Shown: positions 8,085-16,975, numbered from the stretch's first letter. The stretch: DNA of 64,000 nucleotides from Alphaproteobacteria bacterium (GCA_037200445.1 JBBCGH010000001.1:4523162-4587161), one strand, 5' to 3'. A program made the numbers and translations. Notes: generated from the sequence alone by a model not told the origin.

Positions 8085-8339
8085 CTATCCCCCCGTCATC
8101 GGCGGGAAGAACGCGATCTCGCGGGCGCCCGCGATCTGCGCGTCCGGCTTCACGTGATTGCGGTCGATCGCGGCGCGGATCACGTGCCCGTTCTCGAACG
8201 CGTAGGCGTACTCCTCGCCGCGGCTCTTCAGCCACGCGACGAGATCGCCGATCGTGCGCACGCTCACCGGCGGATCGATCTCTTCCTCCGGCTTGCCAAC
8301 CCGCTCGCGCACCCAGGCGAAGTAGAGCAGTTTCATCAC
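8085..8339 (-). CDS. moaD: Molybdopterin synthase sulfur carrier MoaD
   Basis: A ubiquitin-fold sulfur carrier of 84 residues. It starts MMKLLYFAWVRERVG and ends AFFPPMTGG; the C-terminal Gly-Gly is the site that is adenylated and thiocarboxylated. The start could be either of two adjacent ATG codons (8339 or 8336). It is upstream of and coupled to moaE. The gap from pgsA holds a palindromic repeat. Confidence 0.95.
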   Translation of the reverse strand: MMKLLYFAWVRERVGKPEEEIDPPVSVRTIGDLVAWLKSRGEEYAYAFENGHVIRAAIDRNHVKPDAQIAGAREIAFFPPMTGG

Positions 8340-8344
8340 TCACC

Positions 8345-8485
8345 GTCATTCCGGGGCGCCGCGCAGCGGCGCGCCCGGAATCCATACCCACCTATTTAGC
8401 AATTGGGCCCTGCCGGTGCGACCCCGACAGGATCGTGATTATGGATTCCGGGCCTCGCGACCTTCGGCCGCTCACCCGGAATGAC
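8345..8485. repeat. GTCATTCCGGG...CCGGAATGAC palindromic intergenic repeat
   Basis: The ends are GTCATTCCGGGGCGC and CACCCGGAATGAC, with inner hairpins such as GCGCCGCGCAGCGGCGC and the centre ATTCCGGGCC. It is one of the GTCAT-ended elements of this window and lies between pgsA and moaD. Confidence 0.7.
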
Positions 8486-8494
8486 AGCAAAGGC

Positions 8495-9118
8495 TCACTC
8501 GTCGATCAAGTGCTGCACGCCCGCGCGGAAGTAGTCCCAGCCGGTGTAGAGCGTGAGGATCGCCGAGAACCACAGGAGCCCAATCCCGATCAGGCTGGTG
8601 ATCGGCAGGATCTGATCGCCCGCTTCGCCAGCGATCAGGAAGCCGACGGCGAGCAGCTGCAGGAATGTCTTCCATTTGGCGAGCGCCGTCACCGGCACGC
8701 TGACGCGCAGCTCGGCAAGGTATTCGCGTAGGCCCGAAACCAGGATTTCACGGCAGAGGATCACGATCGCCGCCCATAACGACCAGCCGCGGATGGTTCC
8801 GTCGGCCGCCAGCATCAGCAGACACGACGAGACGAGGAGCTTGTCGGCGATCGGGTCGAGCATGCGGCCGAAACTCGAGAGCTGGCCGTAGGCCCGGGCA
8901 AAGTAGCCGTCGAGCACATCCGTGATCCCGGCGGCGATGAAGACGAAGAGCGCGACCCAGCGCAACCACAGCCCGTATTCGAGGATCGCCTGCCAATACA
9001 TGCACGCGACCACCACCGGCACGGCGGCGATGCGTGCGTAGGTCAAGAGGTTCGGCAGCGCGAAGGCACGAGCCGACGATGTCGGATTCGTCGTCGTGGT
9101 CATGGCGGTAGAGAGCAT
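8495..9118 (-). CDS. pgsA: CDP-diacylglycerol-glycerol-3-phosphate 3-phosphatidyltransferase
   Basis: An inner-membrane enzyme making phosphatidylglycerol phosphate, the committed step to phosphatidylglycerol and cardiolipin. Its 207 residues have about five membrane segments. The CDP-alcohol phosphotransferase motif is clear: DVLDGYFARAYG, then SSFGRMLDPIADK, i.e. D-G-x2-A-R-x8-G-x3-D-x3-D. It follows uvrC by 52 bases and precedes moaD, an order seen in related Hyphomicrobiales. An internal ATG (MTTTTNPTS, 9103) is an alternative start. Confidence 0.95.
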   Translation of the reverse strand: MLSTAMTTTTNPTSSARAFALPNLLTYARIAAVPVVVACMYWQAILEYGLWLRWVALFVFIAAGITDVLDGYFARAYGQLSSFGRMLDPIADKLLVSSCLLMLAADGTIRGWSLWAAIVILCREILVSGLREYLAELRVSVPVTALAKWKTFLQLLAVGFLIAGEAGDQILPITSLIGIGLLWFSAILTLYTGWDYFRAGVQHLIDE

Positions 9119-9170
9119 TTTGGGAGGGTGCGGCGCAACCGCTGTGTGCGAATAGCCGCCTTACCTGTGG

Positions 9171-11348
9171 TCACGAGCGCGTGCGCGGCGCCGTTTCATG
9201 AAAGAAATCATAGATCTTCCGTGCGGTTTCCACGTTGATCCCCGGCACGTGTTCCAGGTCGGCGACGGACGCGCGCTCGATCGCCTTGAGCGTCCCGAAG
9301 TGCCGGAGCAGCGCGCGCTTGCGGGTCGGGCCGATGCCGGGGATTTCCTGCAGGCCGGCCTCGCGGATGTCCTTCTTGCGCTTTTGCCGGTGCGAGCCGA
9401 CCGCGAAACGGTGCGCCTCATCGCGCAGCCGCTGCACGAAATAGAGCACCGGGTCGCGCGGTTTGAGCTTGATCGGCTCTCGGCCCGAAATGAAGAACGT
9501 CTCCCGCCCTGCGTCCCGATCCGGTCCCTTGGCGATCCCGATCAGCGGTACGCTGGTGATGCCCATCGCGGCGAGCACCTCCTGCGCGGCGTTGAGCTGA
9601 CCAAGGCCGCCGTCAACGAGCAGAAGGTCGGGCCAGGGCGAGTCCGGCTCCTCGGCATCAACGTCGTTCATCTCAGGGGCGACGAACACTGCGGCCGCCG
9701 CAAGCGGCATGCTCTCCTCGAAAGCATTGCCCCGCTCGAGTTGCGGGAAACGCGCACCGGCCGACTCCTGCGACGCGGCCTGCTCAGGCGGCACCCTCTC
9801 GGCCTGCTGAGCCGCTGCGGCGGCGCTACTCTCTGGCTCGCGCGGCGCTTCGGCCATCAGCCGCTTGAACCGGCGCGTCAGCACCTCGCGCATCATGCCG
9901 AAATCATCGCCGGGAGTAAGCGCTTCCGACCTGATGTTGAACTTCCGGTACTGGTTCTTGCGGAAACCTTCCGGCCCCGCGACGATCATTGCGCCGACCG
10001 CATTCGAACCCTGGATGTGCGAGTTGTCGTACACCTCGATGCGGCGGGGGGCTTTCCGCAAGCCGAACGTCTCGGCGAGCCCGTTCAGCAGATTCTGCTG
10101 CGACTGGGTCTCGGCGAGCTTGCGCCCGAGCGCCTCGCGCGCATTCGCCGCCGCGTGATCGACCAATTCCTTCTTCTCGCCGCGCTGTGGCAGGCTGATC
10201 TCCACCTTGCGGGAACTCTTGAGCGTGAGCGCCTCGGCAAGCAGCGCGCGATCCTCGATCTCGTGCGAGACGAAGACGCAGCGTGGCGGCGGCTTGTCGT
10301 CATAGAACTGCGCCAAGAATGCACCGAGCACTTCGCCCGGTTCGAGCGAGCGGTCGGCGCGCGGGAAATACGCGCGGTTGCCCCAGTTCTGGCCGGTGCG
10401 GAAGAAGAACACCTCGACGCACGAATAACCCGCCTGCTGGTGCACCGCGAAGACGTCCGCCTCCTCCACGCCCCGCGGATTGACCCCCTGCCGCGCCTGG
10501 ATCGCCGAGAGCGCCGCGAGCCGGTCGCGATAGACCGCCGCCCGCTCGAAATCGAGCGCGCCGGAAGCCTTCTCCATTTCGCCGGCCAACTCGTCCTTGA
10601 CGACGCGGCTCTTGCCTGAAAGGAACGCCTTTGCCTCGCGCACCAGCTCGGCGTAGTCCCTGTGCGAGATCTCGCCGGTGCACGGCGCCGAGCAGCGCTT
10701 GATCTGGTGCAGCAGGCACGGCCGCGTGCGGCTCTGGTAAACCGGATCGGAACACGAGCGGATCAGGAAGGCGCGCTCCAGCGCCGTGATCGTCCTGTGA
10801 ACGGCCTGTGCCGAAGCGAACGGACCGTAGTAGTCGCCCGGCTTGTTGCGCGCGCCGCGATGCTTGGCGATCATCGGCGGCGTCTCGCCCGCCGTGATCA
10901 CGATATACGGGAACGACTTGTCGTCGCGCATCAGCACATTGAAGCGCGGGCGCAACCGCTTGATCAGGTTGGTCTCAAGCAGCAACGCCTCGGTTTCGGT
11001 CGTGGTGGTGACGAACTCCATCGAGGCGGTCGCCGCAATCATGCGCACAATGCGCGCGGTGTGCCCGGCCTGGCGCGCATACGAGACGATGCGCTTGCGG
11101 ATGCTCTTCGCCTTGCCGACGTACAGCACTTCACCCTTCGCGTCGGCCATGCGGTAGACGCCCGGGCCCTTCGGGGCGAGTTTGGCGTAGCGCTGGATCG
11201 CCGCGACGCCGGCCGCGAGCGGGCCTTGCGGCACGTCCTCCTCGAGCGACGGCAGGCTCGACTCCTCCTCGACCTCGTCATCGGCGAGGTCGATGTCGGG
11301 ATCGATGTTGGTCTTGTCGCCAGCAGTTCTGGGATCGTCCGGCAGCAT
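9171..11348 (-). CDS. uvrC: Excinuclease ABC subunit C
   Basis: The dual-incision nuclease of nucleotide excision repair (725 residues from the ATG at 11348). Domains in order are an acidic N-terminal extension; the GIY-YIG nuclease (GPGVYRM ... [16 protein letters not shown]); a Cys cluster ([13 protein letters not shown]); a UVR helix pair near [15 protein letters not shown]; the RNase H-like nuclease ([33 protein letters not shown]); and tandem helix-hairpin-helix motifs ([18 protein letters not shown]). An Ala/Glu-rich insert separates two halves of the RNase H-like part. The frame runs 22 codons further upstream, but those bases belong to the repeat at 11379, so I reject that extension. 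Confidence 0.96.
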   Translation of the reverse strand: MLPDDPRTAGDKTNIDPDIDLADDEVEEESSLPSLEEDVPQGPLAAGVAAIQRYAKLAPKGPGVYRMADAKGEVLYVGKAKSIRKRIVSYARQAGHTARIVRMIAATASMEFVTTTTETEALLLETNLIKRLRPRFNVLMRDDKSFPYIVITAGETPPMIAKHRGARNKPGDYYGPFASAQAVHRTITALERAFLIRSCSDPVYQSRTRPCLLHQIKRCSAPCTGEISHRDYAELVREAKAFLSGKSRVVKDELAGEMEKASGALDFERAAVYRDRLAALSAIQARQGVNPRGVEEADVFAVHQQAGYSCVEVFFFRTGQNWGNRAYFPRADRSLEPGEVLGAFLAQFYDDKPPPRCVFVSHEIEDRALLAEALTLKSSRKVEISLPQRGEKKELVDHAAANAREALGRKLAETQSQQNLLNGLAETFGLRKAPRRIEVYDNSHIQGSNAVGAMIVAGPEGFRKNQYRKFNIRSEALTPGDDFGMMREVLTRRFKRLMAEAPREPESSAAAAAQQAERVPPEQAASQESAGARFPQLERGNAFEESMPLAAAAVFVAPEMNDVDAEEPDSPWPDLLLVDGGLGQLNAAQEVLAAMGITSVPLIGIAKGPDRDAGRETFFISGREPIKLKPRDPVLYFVQRLRDEAHRFAVGSHRQKRKKDIREAGLQEIPGIGPTRKRALLRHFGTLKAIERASVADLEHVPGINVETARKIYDFFHETAPRTRS

Positions 11349-11378
11349 GGGGCGAAAATAGGGATTCGAACGCCCGGC

Positions 11379-11491
11379 GTCATGCCCCGCGAAGGCGGGG
11401 CATCCAGTAATCATAGGAAAAACTTGGCTGGCGCTGGCGACGCAGCGATCTGCCTGCGTTTACTGGGTCGCCCGCCTTCGCGGGCGATGAC
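11379..11491. repeat. Two-hairpin GTCAT repeat (about 113 bp), orientation 1
   Basis: It starts GTCATGCCCCGC-GAAG-GCGGGGCATCC and ends GGTCGCCCGCC-TTCG-CGGGCGATGAC, with the internal tags CCAGTAATC and GTTTACTGG. The left hairpin has stem GCCCCGC and the right CGCCCGC. The element at 43600 carries the same two hairpins in swapped order. Confidence 0.8.
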
Positions 11492-11499
11492 GCCGGAGA

Positions 11500-12243
11500 T
11501 CACTTCCCGTCGTGGAAGATGACACCCAGCGTATGCCGCCTGCCCGCGCGCAACCGGCTGACCCCGTGGCGCATGTTGACGCGGTAGACGCCGCGTGCGC
11601 CCTGCACGGGCCTGTGATGCACCGGGAAGATCACGCCCTCGCCTTGCCGCAGCGGCACGACTTCGGCGCGCGACTGCATGCGCGGGCGCTGCTCGGTGAG
11701 CACGAATTCGCCGCCGGAAAAATCCTCGCCCGGACGCGACAGCAGGAACGCGACCTGCAGCGGAAACACAAGCTCGCCGTACACGTCCTGGTGCAGGCAG
11801 TTATAGTCGCCGGCACTATATTGGAGCAGCAGCGGTGTCGGGCGTGTCTGGCCGCCTGCATGGCAATGCCTGAGGTACGCCGCGTGCTCGCTCGGGAAGC
11901 GCTGATCGAGCCCCATCTGCTCGTTCCAGCGGTTCGCGATGCCGGCGAGCCGCGGATAGAGCGATGCACGAAGCGACGACACGATGTCCGGCAGCGGATA
12001 GGCGAAATACTTGTATTCGCCACGGCCGAACCCGTGCCGCGCCATGGTCACGCGCGAGCGAAAGATCTGATCATCGTCGTAGCGCGAGGAAATTGCCGCG
12101 CATTCGTCCGCGCTGAGCAGCGGGTCTGTGATCGCGCAGCCGAATTGGTCGAGCTGTGTGCCGACCGCGTCCCAGTCGAGCGCGACGACGCGGTCAGCGA
12201 TCTCATTCGTGTCAGCTTTTCGGGCATGAGCAGAGCGCGGCAT
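11500..12243 (-). CDS. 2-oxoglutarate/Fe(II)-dependent oxygenase family protein
   Basis: A 247-residue protein matching a family of bacterial 2OG-Fe(II) oxygenases. The facial-triad HxD is in DYNCLHQDVYGELVFPLQ. Downstream are HHRPVQGARGVYRVNMRHGV and LRAGRRHTLGVIFHD, which should supply the distal His and the 2OG-binding Arg. The substrate is unknown; other members act on nucleic acids, proteins or small molecules. It lies 57 bases downstream of an FAD oxidoreductase on the same strand and may share its transcript. Confidence 0.82.
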   Translation of the reverse strand: MPRSAHARKADTNEIADRVVALDWDAVGTQLDQFGCAITDPLLSADECAAISSRYDDDQIFRSRVTMARHGFGRGEYKYFAYPLPDIVSSLRASLYPRLAGIANRWNEQMGLDQRFPSEHAAYLRHCHAGGQTRPTPLLLQYSAGDYNCLHQDVYGELVFPLQVAFLLSRPGEDFSGGEFVLTEQRPRMQSRAEVVPLRQGEGVIFPVHHRPVQGARGVYRVNMRHGVSRLRAGRRHTLGVIFHDGK

Positions 12244-12299
12244 GGCGATCCTCCGTTGCGCAGGATATGGCGGCGCGGCGTTCGCGCGACCACCCGATT

Positions 12300-13658
12300 T
12301 CAGAGCTTGGCGGCTGAAGTCCCCGCGATGCGGCCGAACACCGTGGCGGTGAGGAGGCCGTTGCCCGAGAGATAGCCCGACGCCTGCGAACCGGATACGC
12401 CGGCCGCCGCGCCGCCCGCGGCGAAAAGATTTTCGAACGGCTTGCCGCTCTGGCGCAGCACGCGCGCACGCGTGTCGATCGAGAGCCCGCCCTGTGTATG
12501 GAACAGCGCGCCCGTCACCTTGATGGCGCAGAACGGCGCCATCAGCTTCTTTTCGAACACGCGGCCGAAGCGGTCGGGCGTGCCGAGTTCAACGTTCGCC
12601 TCCTCCTTTAGCGCTTCAGCCGGCACGCCGATGCGCGATGCAAGCTCGTCAATCGTTTGCGCCCTGATCAGCGCGCCCTGCTTCTCGGCGCTTCTGAAAT
12701 CCTCGAACTGCCGTGCGATGCCCGCGATGCGCGCATCGAAAATGTCGAAAGCGATGCCGCCTCGCTGCCGCAGCACTTGCGCGGCGGCTTCCGAATAGCC
12801 CAGCGCCTCGTTGTGAAAGCGCGTCCCCTCGCGGTTCACCTGAAACCCGCCCTCGGTGAGCGCCGCCCAGGTGATCAGGATGTTGTGCGGGCTCGCGACC
12901 GAGCCATGACCCTGATAACCGCTGAGCGACGCGACTTGCGCGCCGAGCGCCTCGCCCCACAACACGGCGTCGCCCTGATTGCCCGGATGGCCGAAATAGA
13001 GCGCGCCGGCCATTTCCGGGATGTGCCGGCGCACGAGTTCGGGGTTGCCGCCGTAGCCATTGCAAGCGAGCACCAGCGCGCCGCAACCGATCGTTTCGCC
13101 GCCCGAGATCTCGACACCCTCGATGAAGCCCTCGTCATCGGCAAACAGCGTGTCGCAGACACGCCCCGTCAGAATCGGGATGCCGCGCGCCTCCACGGCG
13201 CCGCGCAGCCGGTCGACCAGCTCGGCCCCGGTGCGGCTCGGCAGGCCGTGCATGCGATGCGCCGAATGGCCCGGATAGTTGAAATCGGTGATCACCTCGA
13301 ACGGCATGCGGTAGGCATCGGCAAGCCACGCGACGGTTGGGCCCGCGTTCGCCGCAACGGCCTGCACGAGCTTGGCGTCGGCCTCACCGTGCGATTTGCG
13401 CGCGATGTCTTGCGCGAAGAGCTTTGCCGAGTCCTCAACCCCCTTCTCGCGCTGAAAGCGCGTACCCGCCGCCGGGATCAGACCCGCGGACAACGCCGTC
13501 GACCCGCTCGGCACCGCGTCGCGCTCGATCACCACCGGCTCTACGCCCGCCTCGCTGGCGGCGAGCGCCGCGCACAATCCGGCAGCACCGGCGCCGATGA
13601 TCAGCAACGGCACTTCGCTGTCGAACTCGGCATCCTCTGACGGTTTGACCTGGCTCAT
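12300..13658 (-). CDS. FAD-dependent oxidoreductase, fumarate reductase/3-ketosteroid dehydrogenase type
   Basis: A 452-residue flavoprotein of the FAD_binding_2 family. The N-terminal dinucleotide-binding motif is LLIIGAGAAGLCAALAASEA, followed by VVIERD and GSTALSAGLIPAAGT. The C-terminal FAD clamp is GGLSIDTRARV ... ENLFAAGGAAAGVSG ... GYLSGNGLLTATVFGRIAG. There is no signal peptide or heme motif, so it is cytosolic and unlike flavocytochrome c. The substrate is not predictable; relatives include tricarballylate dehydrogenase and 3-oxosteroid dehydrogenase. The upstream region holds the second pair of CTAG hairpins. Confidence 0.82.
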   Translation of the reverse strand: MSQVKPSEDAEFDSEVPLLIIGAGAAGLCAALAASEAGVEPVVIERDAVPSGSTALSAGLIPAAGTRFQREKGVEDSAKLFAQDIARKSHGEADAKLVQAVAANAGPTVAWLADAYRMPFEVITDFNYPGHSAHRMHGLPSRTGAELVDRLRGAVEARGIPILTGRVCDTLFADDEGFIEGVEISGGETIGCGALVLACNGYGGNPELVRRHIPEMAGALYFGHPGNQGDAVLWGEALGAQVASLSGYQGHGSVASPHNILITWAALTEGGFQVNREGTRFHNEALGYSEAAAQVLRQRGGIAFDIFDARIAGIARQFEDFRSAEKQGALIRAQTIDELASRIGVPAEALKEEANVELGTPDRFGRVFEKKLMAPFCAIKVTGALFHTQGGLSIDTRARVLRQSGKPFENLFAAGGAAAGVSGSQASGYLSGNGLLTATVFGRIAGTSAAKL

Positions 13659-13692
13659 CCGGCGATACGGAAATCGGGTGGCGGCATTGTTG

Positions 13693-13768
13693 CTAGTGGT
13701 CCGATTCTAACATTCGCATCCCTGTGCGGCGGGCTCTCTTGCGAATGTTAGAATCAAAGGACCACTAG
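13693..13768. repeat. CTAG-bounded hairpin, copy 3 (left member of pair B)
   Basis: The arms CTAGTGGTCC and GGACCACTAG are perfect. The inner stem GATTCTAACATTCGCA pairs with TGCGAATGTTAGAATC apart from the loop-closing base. The AAA bulge is in the right arm, as in copy 1. Confidence 0.9.
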
Positions 13769-13781
13769 CAAGCATGACATG

Positions 13782-13860
13782 CTAGTGGAGCTTTGGATTT
13801 GACATTCGCTTCGCGAGCCCGCGGCCGGGTGGGTAGCGAATGTCAAATCCGCTCCACTAG
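13782..13860. repeat. CTAG-bounded hairpin, copy 4 (right member of pair B)
   Basis: The arms CTAGTGGAGC and GCTCCACTAG are perfect. The inner stem GGATTTGACATTCGCT pairs with AGCGAATGTCAAATCC. The TTT bulge is in the left arm, so the pair again has inward-facing bulges across a 13-bp spacer. Confidence 0.9.
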
Positions 13861-13896
13861 TATCGTTCAATCGTCGCTCCTGGAGGATTTCGTCCC

Positions 13897-14130
13897 ATGC
13901 GCAAATTCATTCTTGCGGCAAGCGGCCTAGTCTTCGCATCGATGCTCATGCCATCGCAAGCTGCCGCGCAGGAAACGAAAACCGCCAAGGAGCGCTCGTC
14001 GCGCAAATGGTTCGACGAGCAGCGCGTCGACAACTGCCACGTGCCCGTGGAGCTGCGCGGCACGACACCGCGGCCGGGTTGCCCCGCCGAACAGGCGACG
14101 GCGAGCAGCAAAGCTTCCGTTTCCCGCTGA
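13897..14130 (+). CDS. Small secreted protein, unknown function
   Basis: A 77-residue protein with a clear signal peptide (MRKFILAASGLVFASMLMPS, then QAAAQE) and a short charged mature part of about 52 residues holding two cysteines (NCHVPVELRGTTPRPGCP) that could form one disulfide. A strong ribosome site, TGGAGG, precedes the ATG. Its stop abuts the stop of the convergent SDR gene. I do not recognise the family. Confidence 0.75.
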   Translation: MRKFILAASGLVFASMLMPSQAAAQETKTAKERSSRKWFDEQRVDNCHVPVELRGTTPRPGCPAEQATASSKASVSR

Positions 14131-14880
14131 CTATTCCTTCGTGATCGCATCCGGCGTCTGCCACGCCAGATGCTGCCCGCCGTCGACGATCAGCGTCACG
14201 CCCGTGATGCTGGGTGCCGATGCAAGATAGATCACGGCCGCAGCGACTTCCTCAGGCGTCGGCCCGTGACCAAGCGGCACCGCGGCGGCCTGCCGGGCGA
14301 AATCATCAGGGTCCTGGCGTGCACTCGCCATCGTCGGCCCTGGCGCCACCGCGTTCACCCGCACCCTTGGGGCAAGCGCCTGCGCCAGCATCCGCGTCGC
14401 GGTATGCAGCGCGCTCTTGGACAGCGTGTAGGAGACGAATTGCGGCGTGATTTTGAACACGCGCTGATCGAGGATGTTGACGATCGCGGCACCCTCGGGA
14501 GCCTGCGCCGCAAAGGCTTCGCTCAGGAACAGCGGCGCGCGCAGATTGACGGCAAGCTGGCGATCGAAGCGCGCGGCATCGAGCGATCCAATGGCATCGG
14601 GCTCGAACGTCGCGGCGTTGTTGACCAGAAGCGTGAGCGGGCCGACGGCCTTCGTGGCGGCGGCGATGAGTCTCGCGACACTTGCCGGCTCGGCAAGATC
14701 GGCCCACACCGTTGCGGCGCGACCGCCATTCCGCGCGATCTCTGCGCACAACTCATCCGCCTCCTTCGCGGAGCGGTTCGCCTGCACGGCGATCGCGTAA
14801 CCCGCCTGAGAGAGCGCCAGTGCAATCGCGCGGCCGATGCGGCGCGCGCCGCCGGTCACCAGGGCTGCCTTTCCGGTCAT
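14131..14880 (-). CDS. Short-chain dehydrogenase/reductase (pteridine-reductase-like)
   Basis: A 249-residue NAD(P)H-dependent SDR. The cofactor motif is TGGARRIGRAIALALSQAG. The arginine-rich TGxxxRIG form resembles pteridine/dihydromonapterin reductases (FolM/PTR1 type) rather than fatty-acid SDRs. LLVNNAATFEP is the NNAG-type motif, and the catalytic Tyr/Lys are in VSYTLSKSALHT. The C-terminal IVDGGQHL is typical. The ATG at 14880 gives MTGKAALVTGG; an ATG 13 codons upstream is less likely. Assignment to pterin metabolism is inference. Confidence 0.85.
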   Translation of the reverse strand: MTGKAALVTGGARRIGRAIALALSQAGYAIAVQANRSAKEADELCAEIARNGGRAATVWADLAEPASVARLIAAATKAVGPLTLLVNNAATFEPDAIGSLDAARFDRQLAVNLRAPLFLSEAFAAQAPEGAAIVNILDQRVFKITPQFVSYTLSKSALHTATRMLAQALAPRVRVNAVAPGPTMASARQDPDDFARQAAAVPLGHGPTPEEVAAAVIYLASAPSITGVTLIVDGGQHLAWQTPDAITKE

Positions 14881-15118
14881 CGCGTTTCTGCCGTGTGCAT
14901 CATGGTGAATCGAATCCAACTACCGCGCCGGCGCCGAGAACAGAACCTTAAGGCTGTCGGCAACGATCTCGCGCATTTTAAGAAAGCTTAACTCAAAGGC
15001 CGCGAAAGTGGACGCGACACGGGAAAGGAAGCGTCATCACGGGGCGGGGATGACCTTCAAGCGGGCGGCGCTCCGGTCGGTGGCCGGCGCCGCCCGCGCC
15101 CGTTCCAGGGAGAGAACA

Positions 15119-15739
15119 ATGAAGAGACTCGTCCGCGCTACTGCTTTCATTGCCGCACTCGGCACGATGCCTGCCGCTGCCGCCGATCTTTACGGCAGAG
15201 GGCCCGCGTTCGCCGCCGCGCCGTTCAACGGATACAGCTGGAACGGCTTCTATGTCGGCGCGAACCTCGGCTATCAGTGGGGTTCTGTCACCAACTGGGG
15301 CGGCGCTTCACCGGGCGGAATCGCTGGCGGCGGCCAGATCGGGTACAACTGGCAGGTTCATCCAAATTGGGTGCTCGGCCTCGAAGCCGACATCCAGGGC
15401 TCCGCGGCGAACGACATATTTGCCGCCTACAAATTCTCCAATCCGTGGTTCGGCACTGCGCGCGGGCGCGCCGGCTACGCGATGAACAACGTGCTCTTCT
15501 ACGTCACCGGAGGCCTCGCCTATGGCGGCGGCCGCGTTGAATTCGCCGGCATCACCGAATCGCAGACGCATTTCGGCTGGACGTTTGGCGGCGGTGTGGA
15601 GGTCGGGCTCACGCCCAACTGGTCGGCGAAGGCGGAGTATCTCTACGTGCGGCTTGAAGACCGCAGCTATGTGCTCACCGGCGTCAATAACGGTTTCTCG
15701 TCGAACCTCTTCCGGCTCGGCGTGAACTATCGATTCTAG
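15119..15739 (+). CDS. Outer-membrane beta-barrel protein (Omp25/31-like), paralog 1
   Basis: A 206-residue small porin-family protein. The signal peptide ends AAAADLYG. The mature chain begins with the family block YSWNGFYVGANLGYQWG and alternates glycine-rich strands and loops (GGGQIGYNWQ, WVLGLEADIQG, TFGGGVEVGLTPNWSAKAEY). It ends in phenylalanine (FRLGVNYRF), the usual BAM recognition residue. An AGGGAGAG ribosome site precedes the ATG. It is first of three same-strand paralogs but does not share the conserved leader of the other two. Confidence 0.9.
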   Translation: MKRLVRATAFIAALGTMPAAAADLYGRGPAFAAAPFNGYSWNGFYVGANLGYQWGSVTNWGGASPGGIAGGGQIGYNWQVHPNWVLGLEADIQGSAANDIFAAYKFSNPWFGTARGRAGYAMNNVLFYVTGGLAYGGGRVEFAGITESQTHFGWTFGGGVEVGLTPNWSAKAEYLYVRLEDRSYVLTGVNNGFSSNLFRLGVNYRF

Positions 15740-15880
15740 CGAGCCGGACCTGACCTCCGTCCTTTCCCCAGCTGGGTTGGGGAGGCGATGCGCGCGCCTA
15801 AACCCACCCAGGTTAAGATTCTGATTTCATTAGCCATTCTGCGGCGCTCCGTCGGGTGCGAATGGTGGCTCGGTGTGTCT

Positions 15881-15958
15881 TTTTTGCACTAGACGAAAAG
15901 GCTGTTCGGCGCGACACCTCGTCCCAACATCAACTTGGGGAAGAATGGGAGTGGCACA
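15881..15958 (+). promoter_or_regulatory. Conserved leader upstream of beta-barrel paralog 2
   Basis: The segments TTTTTGCACTAGACG, TTCGGCGCGACACCT and GGGAGTGGCA recur in the same order ahead of paralog 3 (16902-16975). This is either a retained duplicated promoter/5' UTR or a shared regulatory element. Confidence 0.6.
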
Positions 15959-16792
15959 ATGAAACGCGTTCTCGGCGCCACCGTCGGATTGCTCGCCGCG
16001 TCGGCTACGGCAATGGCCGCGGATCTTCCGGTCAAGGCGCCCATGGTGGCGCCGATCATGGCTCCGGCCTTCAGCTGGTCGGGCTGCTATATCGGCGGAA
16101 ACATCGGCGGCAAGTGGGCACAGAGCGACGGGTCAGTGACTATCGCGGCTGCGGGCACTGGCGCCGCTGCGACTCCTGCAAGCGCCGTGGCGTTCGGCCG
16201 GGGCGACTCATCCAGCTTCATGGGCGGCGGACAGATCGGCTGCCAGATCCAGACGGGCAACTGGGTCCTCGGTCTCGAAGGCGATGCCGACTGGCACCGA
16301 CTGAGCTTTTCGCGCACGCTCGTGGGGGGCGCCGCGCTGCCGATCCTGTTCGTCGCGGGTGATGTCTTCGACCTGCGCAGCGACTGGCAGGCATCGGCCC
16401 GCGGCCGTATCGGCTACGCCTGGGATCGATGGATGATCTACGCTACCGGCGGCGCGGCCTTCACGAACGTGAACGTCGGCACCAACTTCATCGCCATCGG
16501 CCCCTTCCCGGCGACCGTCGTTAGCGACTCGAAGACGCTGGTTGGCTGGACTGTCGGCGGCGGTATGGAATATGCGATCACCAACAACTGGATCGCCGGC
16601 ATCGAAGGCCGCTACAGCAACTACGGCACGACCAACTTCAACGCAGGTCAATTGTCAACCTTCGGCCCATTAGCCGGCGGCACGTTCACCTTGGCCGCCG
16701 CGAATCAGTCGATCAAGCTCGAGACCTTCGAGGTCATGGGCAGGCTGAGCTACAAGTTCGATTGGGGTGGACCGGTGGTCGCGCGCTACTGA
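15959..16792 (+). CDS. Outer-membrane beta-barrel protein (Omp25/31-like), paralog 2
   Basis: A 277-residue porin-family protein. The signal peptide is MKRVLGATVGLLAASATAMA and the mature start is ADLPVKAPMVAPIMAPAFSW. The barrel blocks SGCYIGGNIGGKWAQ, GGGQIGCQIQTGNWVLGLEG, ARGRIGYAWDRWMIYATGGA and VGWTVGGGMEYAITNNW match the family. It ends WGGPVVARY, with an aromatic C-terminus. Two cysteines (SGCY, IGCQ) are unusual for the family and could form a disulfide. It is followed by a strong intrinsic terminator. Confidence 0.9.
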   Translation: MKRVLGATVGLLAASATAMAADLPVKAPMVAPIMAPAFSWSGCYIGGNIGGKWAQSDGSVTIAAAGTGAAATPASAVAFGRGDSSSFMGGGQIGCQIQTGNWVLGLEGDADWHRLSFSRTLVGGAALPILFVAGDVFDLRSDWQASARGRIGYAWDRWMIYATGGAAFTNVNVGTNFIAIGPFPATVVSDSKTLVGWTVGGGMEYAITNNWIAGIEGRYSNYGTTNFNAGQLSTFGPLAGGTFTLAAANQSIKLETFEVMGRLSYKFDWGGPVVARY

Positions 16793-16814
16793 GACGTGCG
16801 TCATACGCTGAACG

Positions 16815-16850
16815 AAAAGTCCCGAGCCGCGGCTCGGGACTTTTTCTTTT
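16815..16850 (+). terminator. Intrinsic terminator after beta-barrel paralog 2
   Basis: AAAAGTCCCGAGCC, a GC loop, then GGCTCGGGACTTTT and further T residues: a perfect GC-rich stem flanked by A and T runs. Confidence 0.9.
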
Positions 16851-16901
16851 CAGGCGACGCGTCGGCAAGCGGACGGGTTGTTGAAGCTGCCGCGCTTGTG
16901 G

Positions 16902-16975
16902 TTTTTCTGCACTAGACGCGTGGCGTATTTGGCGCCACACCTTGTTTCGCGCACTCGTGGGGATGGGAGTGCCAG
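16902..16975 (+). promoter_or_regulatory. Conserved leader upstream of beta-barrel paralog 3
   Basis: TTTTTCTGCACTAGACG, TTTGGCGCCACACCT and GGGAGTGCCA repeat the order and spacing seen at 15881-15958, ahead of the third paralog. Confidence 0.6.

Noticed and set aside
9198-10619. Long plus-strand open frame opposite uvrC
   Set aside because: Antisense to a fully conserved UvrC; no motifs of its own.
11349-11414. N-terminal extension of uvrC (22 codons)
   Set aside because: These codons are translated from the palindromic repeat at 11379 and have no counterpart in the family; the ATG at 11348 is used instead.
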